Notes under the pieces: generated by a model
Database searches by the model: none
Told to the model about the DNA's origin: nothing
What the model saw: only the letters and a program-made list of their open reading frames with translations
Position numbers and translations under genes: made by a program
In this document: positions 50,111-59,112 of the stretch, one piece after another
Layout: each line of letters opens with the position of its first letter
How positions within the stretch are numbered: position 1 is the stretch's first letter
Origin: Rhizobium sp.
Lineage (GTDB): Bacteria; Pseudomonadota; Alphaproteobacteria; Rhizobiales; Rhizobiaceae
Assembly: GCA_029865885.1 (NCBI GenBank)
Contig: JARXAK010000202.1
Span: 1 to 64,000 of the forward strand
Length of the DNA stretch: 64,000 nt
Direction of reading: 5' to 3'

Positions 50111-51753
50111 GAAACGCCCCCTTCAAGGAGGTCGCGTAGCGCGCGCCGATCCACCTTGCCGTTGATGTTGACGGGCAGCGCATCCTTGAGATGGATGACT
50201 TCCGGAACCATGTAGCGCGGCAGGGAGCGCAGCATATTCGCCTGGATCGAAGCGGCCGTTTCACCGCTGCCAGCGACGAAGCCGACGAGGCCCGCCGCAG
50301 AACCATCGATGAAGGGCCAGGCCACCACGGCAACGACCGTGCTGTCAGCCGCAAGCCTCAAGTGGGCCTCCACCTCTTCCAGCTCGATCCGGTTCCCCTT
50401 CACCTTGACCTGATTATCCGTCCGGCCGAGATGGTGGTAGATCCCCTCGGCGTCGCACATGCCCAGATCCCCGGTCAGGTACCAGCGCTCTCCGCCGATC
50501 TCGCGAAAGCGGTCCGCGGTCTGCTCCGGTGATGCGAAATATCCGATCCCGACCTGCGGTCCGCCAAGCGCGATCTCCCCCGGCTCGCCGGCAGCGACAG
50601 GCTGCAGGTCAGGACCAAGGATCGCGATCTTGCCGTCGCTGAATGGCGCGCCGATCGCCACGACGCCGCGCCCCGGCGTGAGCGGCATCTCCACTCCCAC
50701 GCTTTGTCTGAGCATCACCACTGTGCATTCCGTTGGCCCGTAGATGTTCTCGATGGCACTGTTTGGCGCAGCAACCGCCCAGGCCTCGACGGTGGCACCA
50801 GGGAGAGGCTCCCCGCAAAAGATCGACAGACGGATGGTCTCGAACAGACCGGGCTTTAGAGAACCGGCAGCGCGCATCATGTTGACGATGGTCGGCACGG
50901 ACATCCAGGCCGTGATGCCATGACTGCGGATGAAGTGCTGCGGCGCCGACAGTTCGAGCGCCGACATCACATGCAACGCGGCACCGGATTCCAGTGTCAG
51001 GAAGAGATTATGCACACTGAGGTCGAAAGTCAGGTCATGCGCTTCCGCCACACGATCCTGAATGCCCAAACCGGTCCAGGAGCGCGCCTGCGCCAGATAG
51101 GAAGCGAGCGAGCCGGCCGAAATGACCACCCCCTTGGGAAGTCCGGTCGTCCCGGAGGTGAAGATGATATAGGCCTCATGATCCGGCGCCACCATGACAG
51201 GTGCCGCAAGCGGTGCGTCGCTCAAGCCGTCCAGCGGCATGATCCGGGGATCGGTTGTTGCCGGCATGTCGGCCTTTTCCGGGCCGATGATGATGTCAGG
51301 CGCGGCAGCCATGACCTCCGGTGTCAAGAGACCGATGCCGTTGCGATCGACAATCAGGGCATCGAGGTCAAGCAGGCCCATCAGCTTGATCAGCCGCTCG
51401 GCTGGCCATTTCTGATTGAGCGGCACATAGGTCGCTCCAGCCATGCAGGCTCCGAGAACACCGACATAGCCTTCAAGGCTGCGGGTTGCCAGAATGCCGA
51501 CCCGCCGCTGCTTCAGCCGAGGCGCAAGAAAGCCGGCAAGCCGCGCGATCTTCTCCGCCAAGGCGTCATAGGTAAACTCGCGCCGGGCGACGACAAGGGC
51601 GGTTGCATTGGGGTGAGCCTGCGCGCAGTCCCAAAATGGCGCGGCGAGGTTGAAGTTATCAAGCCTGTTTTGCACTGGAACACCGTTCAAGATTTTAACC
51701 CGCGTCACTGTTGTCTGACTGTTGGATGGCGATGATCGGGGCGACGTCATCAT
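50107..51753 (-). CDS. Amino-acid adenylating enzyme (DltA/NRPS A-domain-like)
   Basis: 548-aa stand-alone adenylation enzyme. Core motifs: A3 YIIFTSGTTGLPKGVVIS (195-212), A4 DLTFDLSVHNLFL (240-252), A5 NIYGPTEC (336-343), A7 YLTGDLG, A8 HLGRTDNQVKVKGNRIELEE and A10 NGKVDRRAL with its lysine (K533). The aspartate in FDLS is the residue that binds the substrate alpha-amino group in NRPS/DltA domains, so an amino acid is the likely substrate. No condensation or carrier domain is attached; the carrier is encoded at 48368-48619. The start is uncertain: ATG at 51753 or 51750 has only a weak site. Confidence 0.88.
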   Translation of the reverse strand: MMTSPRSSPSNSQTTVTRVKILNGVPVQNRLDNFNLAAPFWDCAQAHPNATALVVARREFTYDALAEKIARLAGFLAPRLKQRRVGILATRSLEGYVGVLGACMAGATYVPLNQKWPAERLIKLMGLLDLDALIVDRNGIGLLTPEVMAAAPDIIIGPEKADMPATTDPRIMPLDGLSDAPLAAPVMVAPDHEAYIIFTSGTTGLPKGVVISAGSLASYLAQARSWTGLGIQDRVAEAHDLTFDLSVHNLFLTLESGAALHVMSALELSAPQHFIRSHGITAWMSVPTIVNMMRAAGSLKPGLFETIRLSIFCGEPLPGATVEAWAVAAPNSAIENIYGPTECTVVMLRQSVGVEMPLTPGRGVVAIGAPFSDGKIAILGPDLQPVAAGEPGEIALGGPQVGIGYFASPEQTADRFREIGGERWYLTGDLGMCDAEGIYHHLGRTDNQVKVKGNRIELEEVEAHLRLAADSTVVAVVAWPFIDGSAAGLVGFVAGSGETAASIQANMLRSLPRYMVPEVIHLKDALPVNINGKVDRRALRDLLEGGVS

Positions 51754-51797
51754 TCCGGTTGCGGTCCGCCCAATGCCAAGACCGGATCCCCGCCCCG

Positions 51798-52685
51798 CTA
51801 GAAGTCGGCGGCGACCATCAGCGCCGAAGCAGCGGCCGCCGACCCGACCGCCATCGATAGCCAGGGCCGCTTTTGCGAGACATCGATCGTGAAGAGATTG
51901 AGCGGAAAGAGGTGCTGATGCGATTGGGGTGACGCCCTTCGCTTCGGCGCCGGCAGATACCATTCGTCATCGAACCAGCGCCAGTCGTCCGCCCATGTCC
52001 AGCAGTCATGCCGCTTGTAAACGGCTGCCACTTCTTCCGCGAAAGCCTTGTCGGTTGGAAGACGGATCGGCTGCCCCGGAGAGGTCTGAAAATACCGCAT
52101 CGCCAGCGGCAGCGATCGGTTGGTGCAATAGTTCGACATCCAGAGATTGAAGCCGATCTCGTCTCTCAGGCCTTGCAGGACACGGAAGAGCTGAACATGT
52201 TCTTCGTGACCATACTCTCCCCAGGGGTTGTGCGTGAACACGTTCATGCCCGGACGCAGGCGAGCGCGCAGCAGCGCTTGAATCTTGACGAAGTTGTTCC
52301 GATAGGCCGTCAGAACACTGTGTTCGGCCACCCGCATTTCGCCCATGCCGACTTTGCCAAGCGCCCGGCGCGACATGCGGGTCAGCTCGCGTCGCTGGCT
52401 TTCAAAGCTAAGGACGAGACCATCCGGACTTTCGCGAGGGTCCTCCCAGCTGGCACAGCCAGCGGCACCGGATTCCGCAACATTGAGGCAGCTGACACCA
52501 CTCCTCGGGAAATCGGCGAGAGCCGCTGCCCGCTTCTCCCCCAGTCCCGGCTGCGCCCAGAAATCGCGAAACACCACGATCACTTCGTCGACATCCTTCA
52601 GAATGGCATTGAACCACAGCAATTCGTCGTCGGGATGGGCCGCAACGATGACGGAATTGTTCAAGAAGGCCGGGCGCTCGTTCAT
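51798..52685 (-). CDS. PIG-L/LmbE-family deacetylase-like protein
   Basis: 295-aa protein with the zinc motifs AHPDDELLW (H16, D18-D19 region) and HNPWGEYGHEEHVQLFRVLQ (H160, H163), the PIG-L hallmarks. These enzymes remove N-acetyl groups from sugar amines (GlcNAc-PI, mycothiol, BshB). No signal peptide. ATG at 52685 follows GGGGAGG and overlaps the stop of the upstream transferase gene (ATGA). In this operon it could free an amino sugar for re-acylation by the adenylation/carrier/transferase proteins. Confidence 0.85.
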   Translation of the reverse strand: MNERPAFLNNSVIVAAHPDDELLWFNAILKDVDEVIVVFRDFWAQPGLGEKRAAALADFPRSGVSCLNVAESGAAGCASWEDPRESPDGLVLSFESQRRELTRMSRRALGKVGMGEMRVAEHSVLTAYRNNFVKIQALLRARLRPGMNVFTHNPWGEYGHEEHVQLFRVLQGLRDEIGFNLWMSNYCTNRSLPLAMRYFQTSPGQPIRLPTDKAFAEEVAAVYKRHDCWTWADDWRWFDDEWYLPAPKRRASPQSHQHLFPLNLFTIDVSQKRPWLSMAVGSAAAASALMVAADF

Positions 52686-53857
52686 CCATTGTCCTCCCCG
52701 GATGTCTGCCGGTGGGCAAAAGCTGTCGTGGTTGTGGGGGCGGCACCATCCCGCCAACGCTCGCGCCAGCGCAAGGCGGTCAGCGCCAGGGCTCCTCGCA
52801 ATGTCGAGGCCTGCGTCAGCGTATGCAGGGCCGTGGGCACCGTGCCGAAATCAGCCTTGAAGGGCTCGTCACCGATGGTGAAATCGAAGGTTTGCCCGCC
52901 AGCATTGATCCAGTCTGCAATCATGCCGTCATACAGCAGGAGACCTGGGGAATGACGGCCATGAGCCTGATAGTCGCACCCGATGAGCAGGTAATGAAGC
53001 CGCCCGCGCTCCGTCACTGAGAATGTGTAGCCGATCACCTCGCCGCCGACTTCCAGCGCATAGACCCGGGCAAAATCCGCTGGGGCGCCGGACTGCGCAA
53101 CGGTGCGATAGAAGGCCAGCGCTGCCGGTGCGGCGATCACATCCTGCTCGAAACGCCCCTCACGCAGCTCAGCCAACCGACCGATGGCCGCAGCAATGGC
53201 CTGCTCTCCCTCGATGACAACGAGCCGGGCACCATCCCCCTTGAAGAAGCGCTTGCGCTTGCGCGCAAGGTAGCGCGCAAAGCTCTCCGTGAGCGCCTGT
53301 TCGCGCCAGCGCTCCACGGGACCAGCAAGGGCAGTGGCATGTGCTGAAAATCCGAGTTTCCTGACGCTGCCGGGCAGGAGAGCCTGCCACAGCGGCAGAT
53401 GCTCATCCCTGATGGGCTTCACCCGCAACAGGTCGTGAGACGGCAATGCTGCGGCAAGGCTTGCGCGGATCGACCTGTGGTCACCCTGCATCTGCCACCA
53501 GTCGAGGTCGACGACAGGCGCCGCGTAATCACTCACGCCGAGATCGGCGCTTTCAAGGACAGTAACACCCGAAAGCTTCCGCACAATCAGCGGCAGGACG
53601 ATTGACGGAGGTTGCCCCGGTCCGGGTCGCCCGACCAACGCCACAGCGCGGGCCGCCCTTGAAGGGGCAAGATGACGATAAAACGCCTGGAGCCAGAGCG
53701 GATGCTGAAAGGCGGAAGCGCCGGAGCGTGCATAAAGCGCCGCGTAGTCGGCTGATTGGAAAAACTCTTCTGTAGAAACCTCGACGACAAACGGCATCGC
53801 CGCGCCTGCGCCGGCGCGACCACCATCAGTCAAACGTGGATCGTCTGCAACAACCAT
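52682..53857 (-). CDS. FemAB/GNAT-type transferase (CelD/BcsL-like)
   Basis: About 391-aa protein of the acetyltransferase-6/FemAB-like group associated with exopolysaccharide loci. Features: FFQSADYAALYARSGASAFQ near the start, the basic segment YLARKRKRFFKGDGARLVVI, and the GNAT acyl-binding half ARVYALEVGGEVIGYTFSVT followed by LLIGCDYQAHGRHSPGLLLY. The protein ends with a basic tail. ATG at 53857 is a tentative start; an ATG further in (residue 20) and the open frame upstream are alternatives. It is first in the operon. It may N-acylate a sugar amine or lipid-linked sugar. Family proteins are poorly characterised. Confidence 0.75.
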   Translation of the reverse strand: MVVADDPRLTDGGRAGAGAAMPFVVEVSTEEFFQSADYAALYARSGASAFQHPLWLQAFYRHLAPSRAARAVALVGRPGPGQPPSIVLPLIVRKLSGVTVLESADLGVSDYAAPVVDLDWWQMQGDHRSIRASLAAALPSHDLLRVKPIRDEHLPLWQALLPGSVRKLGFSAHATALAGPVERWREQALTESFARYLARKRKRFFKGDGARLVVIEGEQAIAAAIGRLAELREGRFEQDVIAAPAALAFYRTVAQSGAPADFARVYALEVGGEVIGYTFSVTERGRLHYLLIGCDYQAHGRHSPGLLLYDGMIADWINAGGQTFDFTIGDEPFKADFGTVPTALHTLTQASTLRGALALTALRWRERWRDGAAPTTTTAFAHRQTSGEDNG

Positions 53858-54305
53858 GACCGATTGGATATCAAGCGAAGCCGTAAAGAAGATTAACGCA
53901 GAATGAACAATCGGGATTATCGTGAATCTTGAGTAAAATTCTTTGTTACCAACCGCACGGGACATGAAACGGCACAAACCGTATCTTGGCATCACGAACG
54001 CGTTACTGGAGAGTGGCAACGCGCAGTGGCATAAAGACGTATCCTCATGTATTCACCAATGCTGGCGTAAAGCAATTTTCACCGCTATCAACAATCAATA
54101 GTTGTCAATCTGCAAGTCGATGCCCGCTTAAGGATCAGATGAAAAACGCTCCGACACGAGCGCTGCGGCACGGCACCCTTTTCTCAAGGAGGGCTTGTGC
54201 TGGATAGCAATCCCATGAGACCGTGGGCTAAAGTGTTCACACTTCCGCTGTATCTCTCACCTGCAACGAAACAGGCAATTCTGCTCAACTCAAGGCGTCG
54301 AAGGA
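53858..54305. other. Divergent promoter region between surface-modification operon and diguanylate cyclase
   Basis: 448 bp, AT-richer than its surroundings, serving both directions. A short frame beginning GTG at 54197 after AAGGAGGG runs out of frame into the cyclase gene and is not supported as a gene. No clear palindrome was found; promoters are expected here. Confidence 0.45.
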
Positions 54306-55466
54306 ATGAACGGGGCAGCATTTTTCCTGGTGGTCAACTTTATTGTCGCCATGTCGTTCAGCGCCGTCTTTATCGTGGTCGCCCGCCGCAGTCAGTCCCG
54401 CAGGGCCGCGATCTGGCTGGGAACCGGTTTCGGCATCGCCTCAATTTCCGCGATCTGTGAGCTGCTCGTGGCCTATACAGGCCAGCCACGGCTCTGGGCA
54501 TTCGGTGCCTTCGCCACAGTGCTGTCAGGATTGGTGATGCTGACCGTCGGCGTTGGGGAAATGTACCGCCGTCGCATTGATGCGCGGCTCATCGCCATTT
54601 TCGTTACCATCAGCCTGTTTGTGGCACTCGCGATCTATGATCTTCCTCGCGGAACACCTCTGCAGGCATTCCTTTACCAGAGCCCGTTTGCACTTGTGGT
54701 ACTCGCGGGTGCGTTCATGGTGCTGCTCGCCCGACAGCGCACGGCAATCGACAAGTTCCTGGGCGTCCTTTTGCTGGCAGCCGGCATCCACTTCCTCCTG
54801 AAGGCCGGACTGGCGGTGGCCCTGGGAGCCGGAACCACGGCCAAAGACTACGTTCACACGAACTATGCCCTCATCTCGCAAAGCCTGACAGCCGTCTTGA
54901 TGGTGGCGGTGGGACTGACACTGCTTGCCAAGCTCGTGCTGGAAATCCTGGCGTTGCAACGCACGGAATCGGAGATCGACAGCCTGTCAGGGCTCGCCAA
55001 CAGGCGCGGCTTCGACCGTCACGTCCAGTCTGTGCTGGCAAGCAATCCAGACGGACCCCATGCGATCATTCTCTGCGACCTTGATCATTTCAAGCGCATC
55101 AACGACACGTTCGGCCATCATGTCGGCGATACTGTCATCCAGGCCTTCGCCGAAAGCCTGACCCGTCACGCGCCCGTTCGCGCGGCAGTCGGTCGTCTCG
55201 GTGGCGAAGAGTTCGTCCTCTTTCTGCCCAACACACTGATCGATGATGCGGTTCAGATGGCGCAGCAGTTGAGGCGCGAGAGCATGTCGCTGAATGTTCT
55301 TCCGCACTCCTTGAACGTAACCGCAAGCTTTGGCGTTGCGCATGTGTCGTCGCAAACCGATCTTAGCGAGGCATTGCGTCGGGCAGATCAGGCCCTCTAC
55401 AAAGCCAAGGACGCAGGGCGAAACAGGGTCAAGGTCGCCACGCCGCAGGCGGCAACGGGCACATAG
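54306..55466 (+). CDS. Membrane-bound diguanylate cyclase (GGDEF)
   Basis: 386-aa protein: about seven membrane helices (residues 5-215) followed by a GGDEF domain. Active-site motif GGEEF at 299-303 is intact, with DSLSGLANRRGFDRHV and ILCDLDHFKRINDTFGHHVG ahead of it. So it should make c-di-GMP from two GTP. The RxxD inhibitory site nine residues before the motif is absent (P290-V-R-A293), so product inhibition by the usual route is unlikely. ATG at 54306 has GAAGGA close to it. It is divergent from the surface-modification operon, and c-di-GMP control of surface polysaccharide is a natural link, though not shown. Confidence 0.9.
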   Translation: MNGAAFFLVVNFIVAMSFSAVFIVVARRSQSRRAAIWLGTGFGIASISAICELLVAYTGQPRLWAFGAFATVLSGLVMLTVGVGEMYRRRIDARLIAIFVTISLFVALAIYDLPRGTPLQAFLYQSPFALVVLAGAFMVLLARQRTAIDKFLGVLLLAAGIHFLLKAGLAVALGAGTTAKDYVHTNYALISQSLTAVLMVAVGLTLLAKLVLEILALQRTESEIDSLSGLANRRGFDRHVQSVLASNPDGPHAIILCDLDHFKRINDTFGHHVGDTVIQAFAESLTRHAPVRAAVGRLGGEEFVLFLPNTLIDDAVQMAQQLRRESMSLNVLPHSLNVTASFGVAHVSSQTDLSEALRRADQALYKAKDAGRNRVKVATPQAATGT

Positions 55467-55882
55467 TCCCTGGACTCCGATCGGGCTCAACGATCCCTAT
55501 GCCCGTATAAGCAAAGTGCTCGGTTGGCAGTCGGTTGACGTTGATCTGCTCGAACTGGGTTTCATCCGAGCCCGCCTTGTGGCGAGACAGGTCCACCGGC
55601 CGGTCACAATGCAGGTTCGGTGGAAAAAGATCGCCCATCGGCATCCTGGAGTACGTGGTGACGCATGGCATTGATGCGCTCCGGCTGGACAACGGCGCTG
55701 TGGCCCATCCAGGCGATGACGTCACCTCCGGCCTCATCGTCTGGGCAGCATCCATGCCAGGACAAAGGCCGAATTCCAGCCCATGCCAAGTTGACGGCGA
55801 ATAGCAGCTTAAAATAAAGTTAAACTTACCGTGAAAATGATGATAAAGACCCGGCCCGGAATCCGGACATGGAGTAGCTTCT
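55467..55882. other. Non-coding stretch before iacR
   Basis: 416 bp. It holds several short overlapping frames on both strands, none with a convincing family motif. Near iacR the sequence TTACCGTGAAAATGATG (55826-55842) partly resembles the repeat TTACGTGAAAATTACTG in the iacH/iacI region, a possible weak regulator site. Confidence 0.4.
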
Positions 55883-56332
55883 TTGAACGCCAAAATCGCA
55901 ACGCCGTACTCGAAGAAGAACTGGCCCTTCTATTGGATCAGCCGGGTCGACCAGCGTTATGTGCAGGTGCTCGAAAGACGGCTGAAGCCGATGGGGATCG
56001 ATGCACCACGCTGGCGCGTTTTGATGTCGCTGCGCGAGGACACCTATCTGTCGGTTTCCGAGATCGCGGAATTCTCCACCATGCGGCTCAACACGACCAC
56101 CAAGGTTGTGCAGCGTTTGATCGCCGACGGCCTGGTGACCACACGCGTGCGTCCGACCGATGCGCGAGCGACGGAGGTGAGCCTCACGCCAGAGGGCGAG
56201 CGCATGGGGACGCTCGCACTTGCAGAGGTAAGCGATATCTTCGAGCTGGCCTTCCGCGCCGTCAGCAATGAGGAGATGGACGTGCTCAACACAATTCTCG
56301 AGAAAGTGTTCAGCCAGTTGAATCGCATGTAG
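55883..56332 (+). CDS. iacR: MarR-family regulator of indole-3-acetate catabolism
   Basis: 149-aa MarR regulator: N-terminal dimer helix, winged helix with SVSEIAEFSTMRLNTTTKVV and RLIADGLVTTRVRPTDARAT, C-terminal dimerisation helices. TTG at 55883 has GGAG eight nt upstream. It is convergent with iacG (12-bp gap). IacR of Pseudomonas and Paraburkholderia represses the iac genes until indole-3-acetate binds. A 17-bp repeat in front of iacH and iacI (63124-63140, 63414-63430) is the best candidate for its operator here. Confidence 0.9.
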   Translation: MNAKIATPYSKKNWPFYWISRVDQRYVQVLERRLKPMGIDAPRWRVLMSLREDTYLSVSEIAEFSTMRLNTTTKVVQRLIADGLVTTRVRPTDARATEVSLTPEGERMGTLALAEVSDIFELAFRAVSNEEMDVLNTILEKVFSQLNRM

Positions 56333-56344
56333 GCGCGATGGGCC

Positions 56345-56854
56345 TCAACGGCCCGCTTCGGCCTGCAGATGATGGAAATGGCGGCCAAACCAGATCAGGC
56401 CCTGTGGCTGCTCAGCATGCAGTTTCACCGCGTCGACCTCGCAGGTCAGCACCGAATGGGAGCCGACCGAGCGCACATCGACGATGCGGCAGTCAAAGGC
56501 AACTTCGGCATCATCAAGAACCGGCGCTCCGGTTTCGAGTTTGACCCAATTGGCCCCTTCGAAGCGATCGCCGACATCCTTGCTGGCAAAACGGCGTGAC
56601 AGATCCTGATGCCGGCCGCCGAGAACGTTGACGGCCAGGACCGCATTTTCGACGAAGAGATCGTGACAGCGAATGCCGCGGTTGACACAGACGATCAATG
56701 TTGGCGGACTGTCGGTGACGGACACCACGGCAGAGGCCGTCATGCCGTGGCGACCTGCCGGGCCGTCCGATGTCAGGAGCGTTACGGCGGCGCCAAGACG
56801 GCTCATGCCCTCCCGGAAGGTCAAGGCGGCTTCAGTCGGCTGGGGTATCGTCAT
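56345..56854 (-). CDS. iacG: Flavin reductase IacG
   Basis: 169-aa flavin reductase of the HpaC/DIM6 type, with GMSRLGAAVTLLTSDGPAGR and HGMTASAVVSVTDSPPTLIV, the FMN/FAD-binding segment, and a conserved tail GLIWFGRHFHHL. ATG at 56854 follows GGGAGACG. It supplies reduced flavin with NADH; the partner is probably the flavin-dependent IacA. It is last in the operon iacH-A-B-C-D-E-F-G. Confidence 0.9.
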   Translation of the reverse strand: MTIPQPTEAALTFREGMSRLGAAVTLLTSDGPAGRHGMTASAVVSVTDSPPTLIVCVNRGIRCHDLFVENAVLAVNVLGGRHQDLSRRFASKDVGDRFEGANWVKLETGAPVLDDAEVAFDCRIVDVRSVGSHSVLTCEVDAVKLHAEQPQGLIWFGRHFHHLQAEAGR

Positions 56855-56880
56855 TCTCGTCTCCCTGGCGCCGCAGCGCA

Positions 56881-57849
56881 TCAAACATCCAGAACCAGTT
56901 TCGAACTGCAGGACCGTGAACAGCAGGCACAGATCATCGTGCCCTCCTCCCGTTCGTCGTCGGTCAGGAACTTGTCGCGATGGTCGGGCGTCCCCTCCAG
57001 AACGTCGGTCACGCAGGTACCGCAGACACCCTCCTCACACTTGACCTCGACCTTGACGCCCGCCCGGGCGAGAGCCTTGGCGATCGTATCCTCTGGTCCG
57101 ACCGTCACCGTGATGCCGGAGCGGCGCGCCTCCACCTCGAAGCCTTCTCCCGATGTGTCGACATCGGCGGAGAAATACTCGCGATGGACGTTCGCCGGCA
57201 AATGACCGGCGGCTTCCGCGCCTGAGATCACCCAGTCCATGAAGCCCTGAGGCCCACAGACATAGAGATGCGTAGTCGCCGAGGGTGCAGGCAGATCGCG
57301 GTTGAGATCGAGCCGTTGCTCGGTCGGTTGATCATCGAAGTGGAAGACGACACGGTCTGCCCAGGGCGCGTCGACGATGATCTCCTGGAAGGCCGTAACG
57401 GCGCGCGATCGTGTGCAGTAGTGAAGCACGAAGTCTCGGCCAAGGGCATGCAGGCGACGTGCCATGGCAAGCATCGGGGTGATCCCGATCCCGCCGCCAA
57501 AGAGCACGGTCTTTTCCGCAGTCTCGGCGAGCGGAAAATGATTCCGTGGCCCCTCAACCTCAAACACCACACCCGGTCGCGCAAGCCGGTGCACGGCGGC
57601 CGATCCACCGCGCGTCTTCGGGTCAAGCAGGACGCCGATCTCGTAGAAGCCGGTCTCGGCCGGATCCGAGCAGAGAGAATACTGCCGCCACAGATCGAGC
57701 GAACCGTCCTTCAGCCTCAGGTCGAGATGTGCCCCGGCATCGGACTTGGGCAGAGGAGCGCCGTCTGCTCGCGCCAGCCTCAACCGCAGGATATTGCCGG
57801 GCTCCTCGTGGCGCTCTGCAATTTTCAGGTTCAAACGTTCGCTGGTCAT
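56881..57849 (-). CDS. iacF: Oxygenase ferredoxin reductase IacF
   Basis: 322-aa reductase of the VanB/PDR type: FMN-binding domain (DLWRQYSLCSDPAE), NAD-binding domain (VLFGGGIGITPMLAMARRLH, LYVCGPQGFMDW) and a C-terminal plant-type 2Fe-2S domain with CEEGVCGTCVTDVLEG and the distant fourth Cys in MICACCSRS. ATG at 57849 has GAGGTGG upstream. It passes electrons from NAD(P)H to the Rieske oxygenase IacC/IacD. Confidence 0.92.
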   Translation of the reverse strand: MTSERLNLKIAERHEEPGNILRLRLARADGAPLPKSDAGAHLDLRLKDGSLDLWRQYSLCSDPAETGFYEIGVLLDPKTRGGSAAVHRLARPGVVFEVEGPRNHFPLAETAEKTVLFGGGIGITPMLAMARRLHALGRDFVLHYCTRSRAVTAFQEIIVDAPWADRVVFHFDDQPTEQRLDLNRDLPAPSATTHLYVCGPQGFMDWVISGAEAAGHLPANVHREYFSADVDTSGEGFEVEARRSGITVTVGPEDTIAKALARAGVKVEVKCEEGVCGTCVTDVLEGTPDHRDKFLTDDEREEGTMICACCSRSCSSKLVLDV

Positions 57850-57856
57850 ATCCACC

Positions 57857-58618
57857 TCACCGCATGTAGATGCCGCCATTGACGTCCCAGCAGGCGCCAT
57901 TGACGAAGTCAGCCGTCGGTCCGGCCAGAAGAGCAACGAGTTCGGCAACGAAAACAGGATCGCCGAGCCTGCCGACCGGGATATTGGCAAGAGCACCTGC
58001 CATCTTCTCCGGAGTGATCACGGAACGGACCATGGGCGTATCCATGGGACCCGGAGCAATCGCATTGCAGGTCACGCCGAAAGGAGCGAGATCGCGGGCA
58101 AACACCTTGGTCAGCGTCAGAATGGCCCCCTTGGAGGCTGCGTAGTGGGCGCCGGTTGCCGTGCCGCCATTCTGCCCCGCGAGCGACGCGAGATTGACGA
58201 TGCGGCCGAAACCGCGCTGCTTGAAATGTCGGCCAAAGATCTGGCTGCCCGCGAAGGTGCCGCCGGCATTGGTGGCGAGCACCGCGTTGAAATCGGCGGG
58301 ATCGATCTCGAGCAGTGGCTTGACCGCCGTTCGAGCGGCATTGTTGACCAGCACTTCGACAGAACCCCAGCGCTCGACACAGCGATCAAGGACCGCCTGG
58401 AAGTCCTCTGGCTTCGAGACGTCGAGCGTCGCGGTCACCGCTGTTTCGCCGGCGAGGTCGAGTTCGGAGGCGAGGTCTGCCCCCGCCTCCGCATCCATGT
58501 CGGTGATGACAACACGAAAGCCAGCCCGATGGAGCGCGCGGGCAATGTCGGCACCAACGCCACGGGCAGCACCCGTGACGACCGCCGTCTGGATTTTTTC
58601 AGGAAGAGGTGCTGCCAT
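57857..58618 (-). CDS. iacE: Short-chain dehydrogenase IacE
   Basis: 253-aa SDR: TGAARGVGADIARAL (cofactor), NNAARTAVKPLLEI, and catalytic Y-x-x-x-K in HYAASKGAILTLTKV with ILNLASLA-type serine (IVNLASLAGQ). Stop and start overlap the neighbouring genes (TGATG with iacD). In the iac pathway IacE acts on the product of IacA, towards dioxindole-3-acetate. Confidence 0.9.
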   Translation of the reverse strand: MAAPLPEKIQTAVVTGAARGVGADIARALHRAGFRVVITDMDAEAGADLASELDLAGETAVTATLDVSKPEDFQAVLDRCVERWGSVEVLVNNAARTAVKPLLEIDPADFNAVLATNAGGTFAGSQIFGRHFKQRGFGRIVNLASLAGQNGGTATGAHYAASKGAILTLTKVFARDLAPFGVTCNAIAPGPMDTPMVRSVITPEKMAGALANIPVGRLGDPVFVAELVALLAGPTADFVNGACWDVNGGIYMR

Positions 58619-59112
58619 CAGAACAAATAGCTGAACGAGTTCAGCATCCCATCCGAGTTGAGGAGACGCACCACCTTGCTGCGGATCTTGAAGCCCTCTT
58701 CCGAAGCGACCAGCACATGGCGGACATTGGCGGCCCAGATGCGCTGACGGCCGAACTTGTCCTCGACCACCTGCTCGGCGCTCGAGACCGTCACCGTGTC
58801 GCCCTCGACGCTATCGATGACGAAACGCGATACCGTGCGCACCGTACGCGCCGGCGGGGCCGACGAGATCGAGAAGCCCTGATGGAACCGTTGGATGCGG
58901 TCTCGCCGCATCCGGTCGTTGTCATGGCAAAGGTTCAACTGATTGTCGAAATCCTCGCCCTCTCCGATCGGCAGCGTGTAGAAGCCTTCCGGGATCCAGA
59001 GCGCGAGCCAGGAATCATAATCCTTGCCATCGAGCAGCGCCGCCTCGGCCCAGAGGAAGGCGCTGACCTTTTGCAGGAGCGCCAGATCCGTGGTTTTGAC
59101 CATCATGTTCAT
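58618..59112 (-). CDS. iacD: Rieske oxygenase small subunit IacD
   Basis: 164-aa ring-hydroxylating dioxygenase beta subunit (cystatin-like/NTF2 fold): FLWAEAALLDGKDYDSWLAL, NDRMRRDRIQRFHQG and the tail FKIRSKVVRLLNSDG. ATG at 59112 overlaps the iacC stop (ATGA); an upstream frame opening at 59133 is the alternative. Structural partner of IacC. Confidence 0.9.
   Translation of the reverse strand: MNMMVKTTDLALLQKVSAFLWAEAALLDGKDYDSWLALWIPEGFYTLPIGEGEDFDNQLNLCHDNDRMRRDRIQRFHQGFSISSAPPARTVRTVSRFVIDSVEGDTVTVSSAEQVVEDKFGRQRIWAANVRHVLVASEEGFKIRSKVVRLLNSDGMLNSFSYLF

Noticed and set aside
54197-54460. Possible 87-aa gene with a good AAGGAGGG site before the cyclase
   Set aside because: Overlaps the diguanylate cyclase out of frame and shows no motif; kept only as a remark.
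55429-55893. Minus-strand 154-codon frame before iacR
   Set aside because: No family pattern, Ser/Pro-rich composition; it overlaps the cyclase end.
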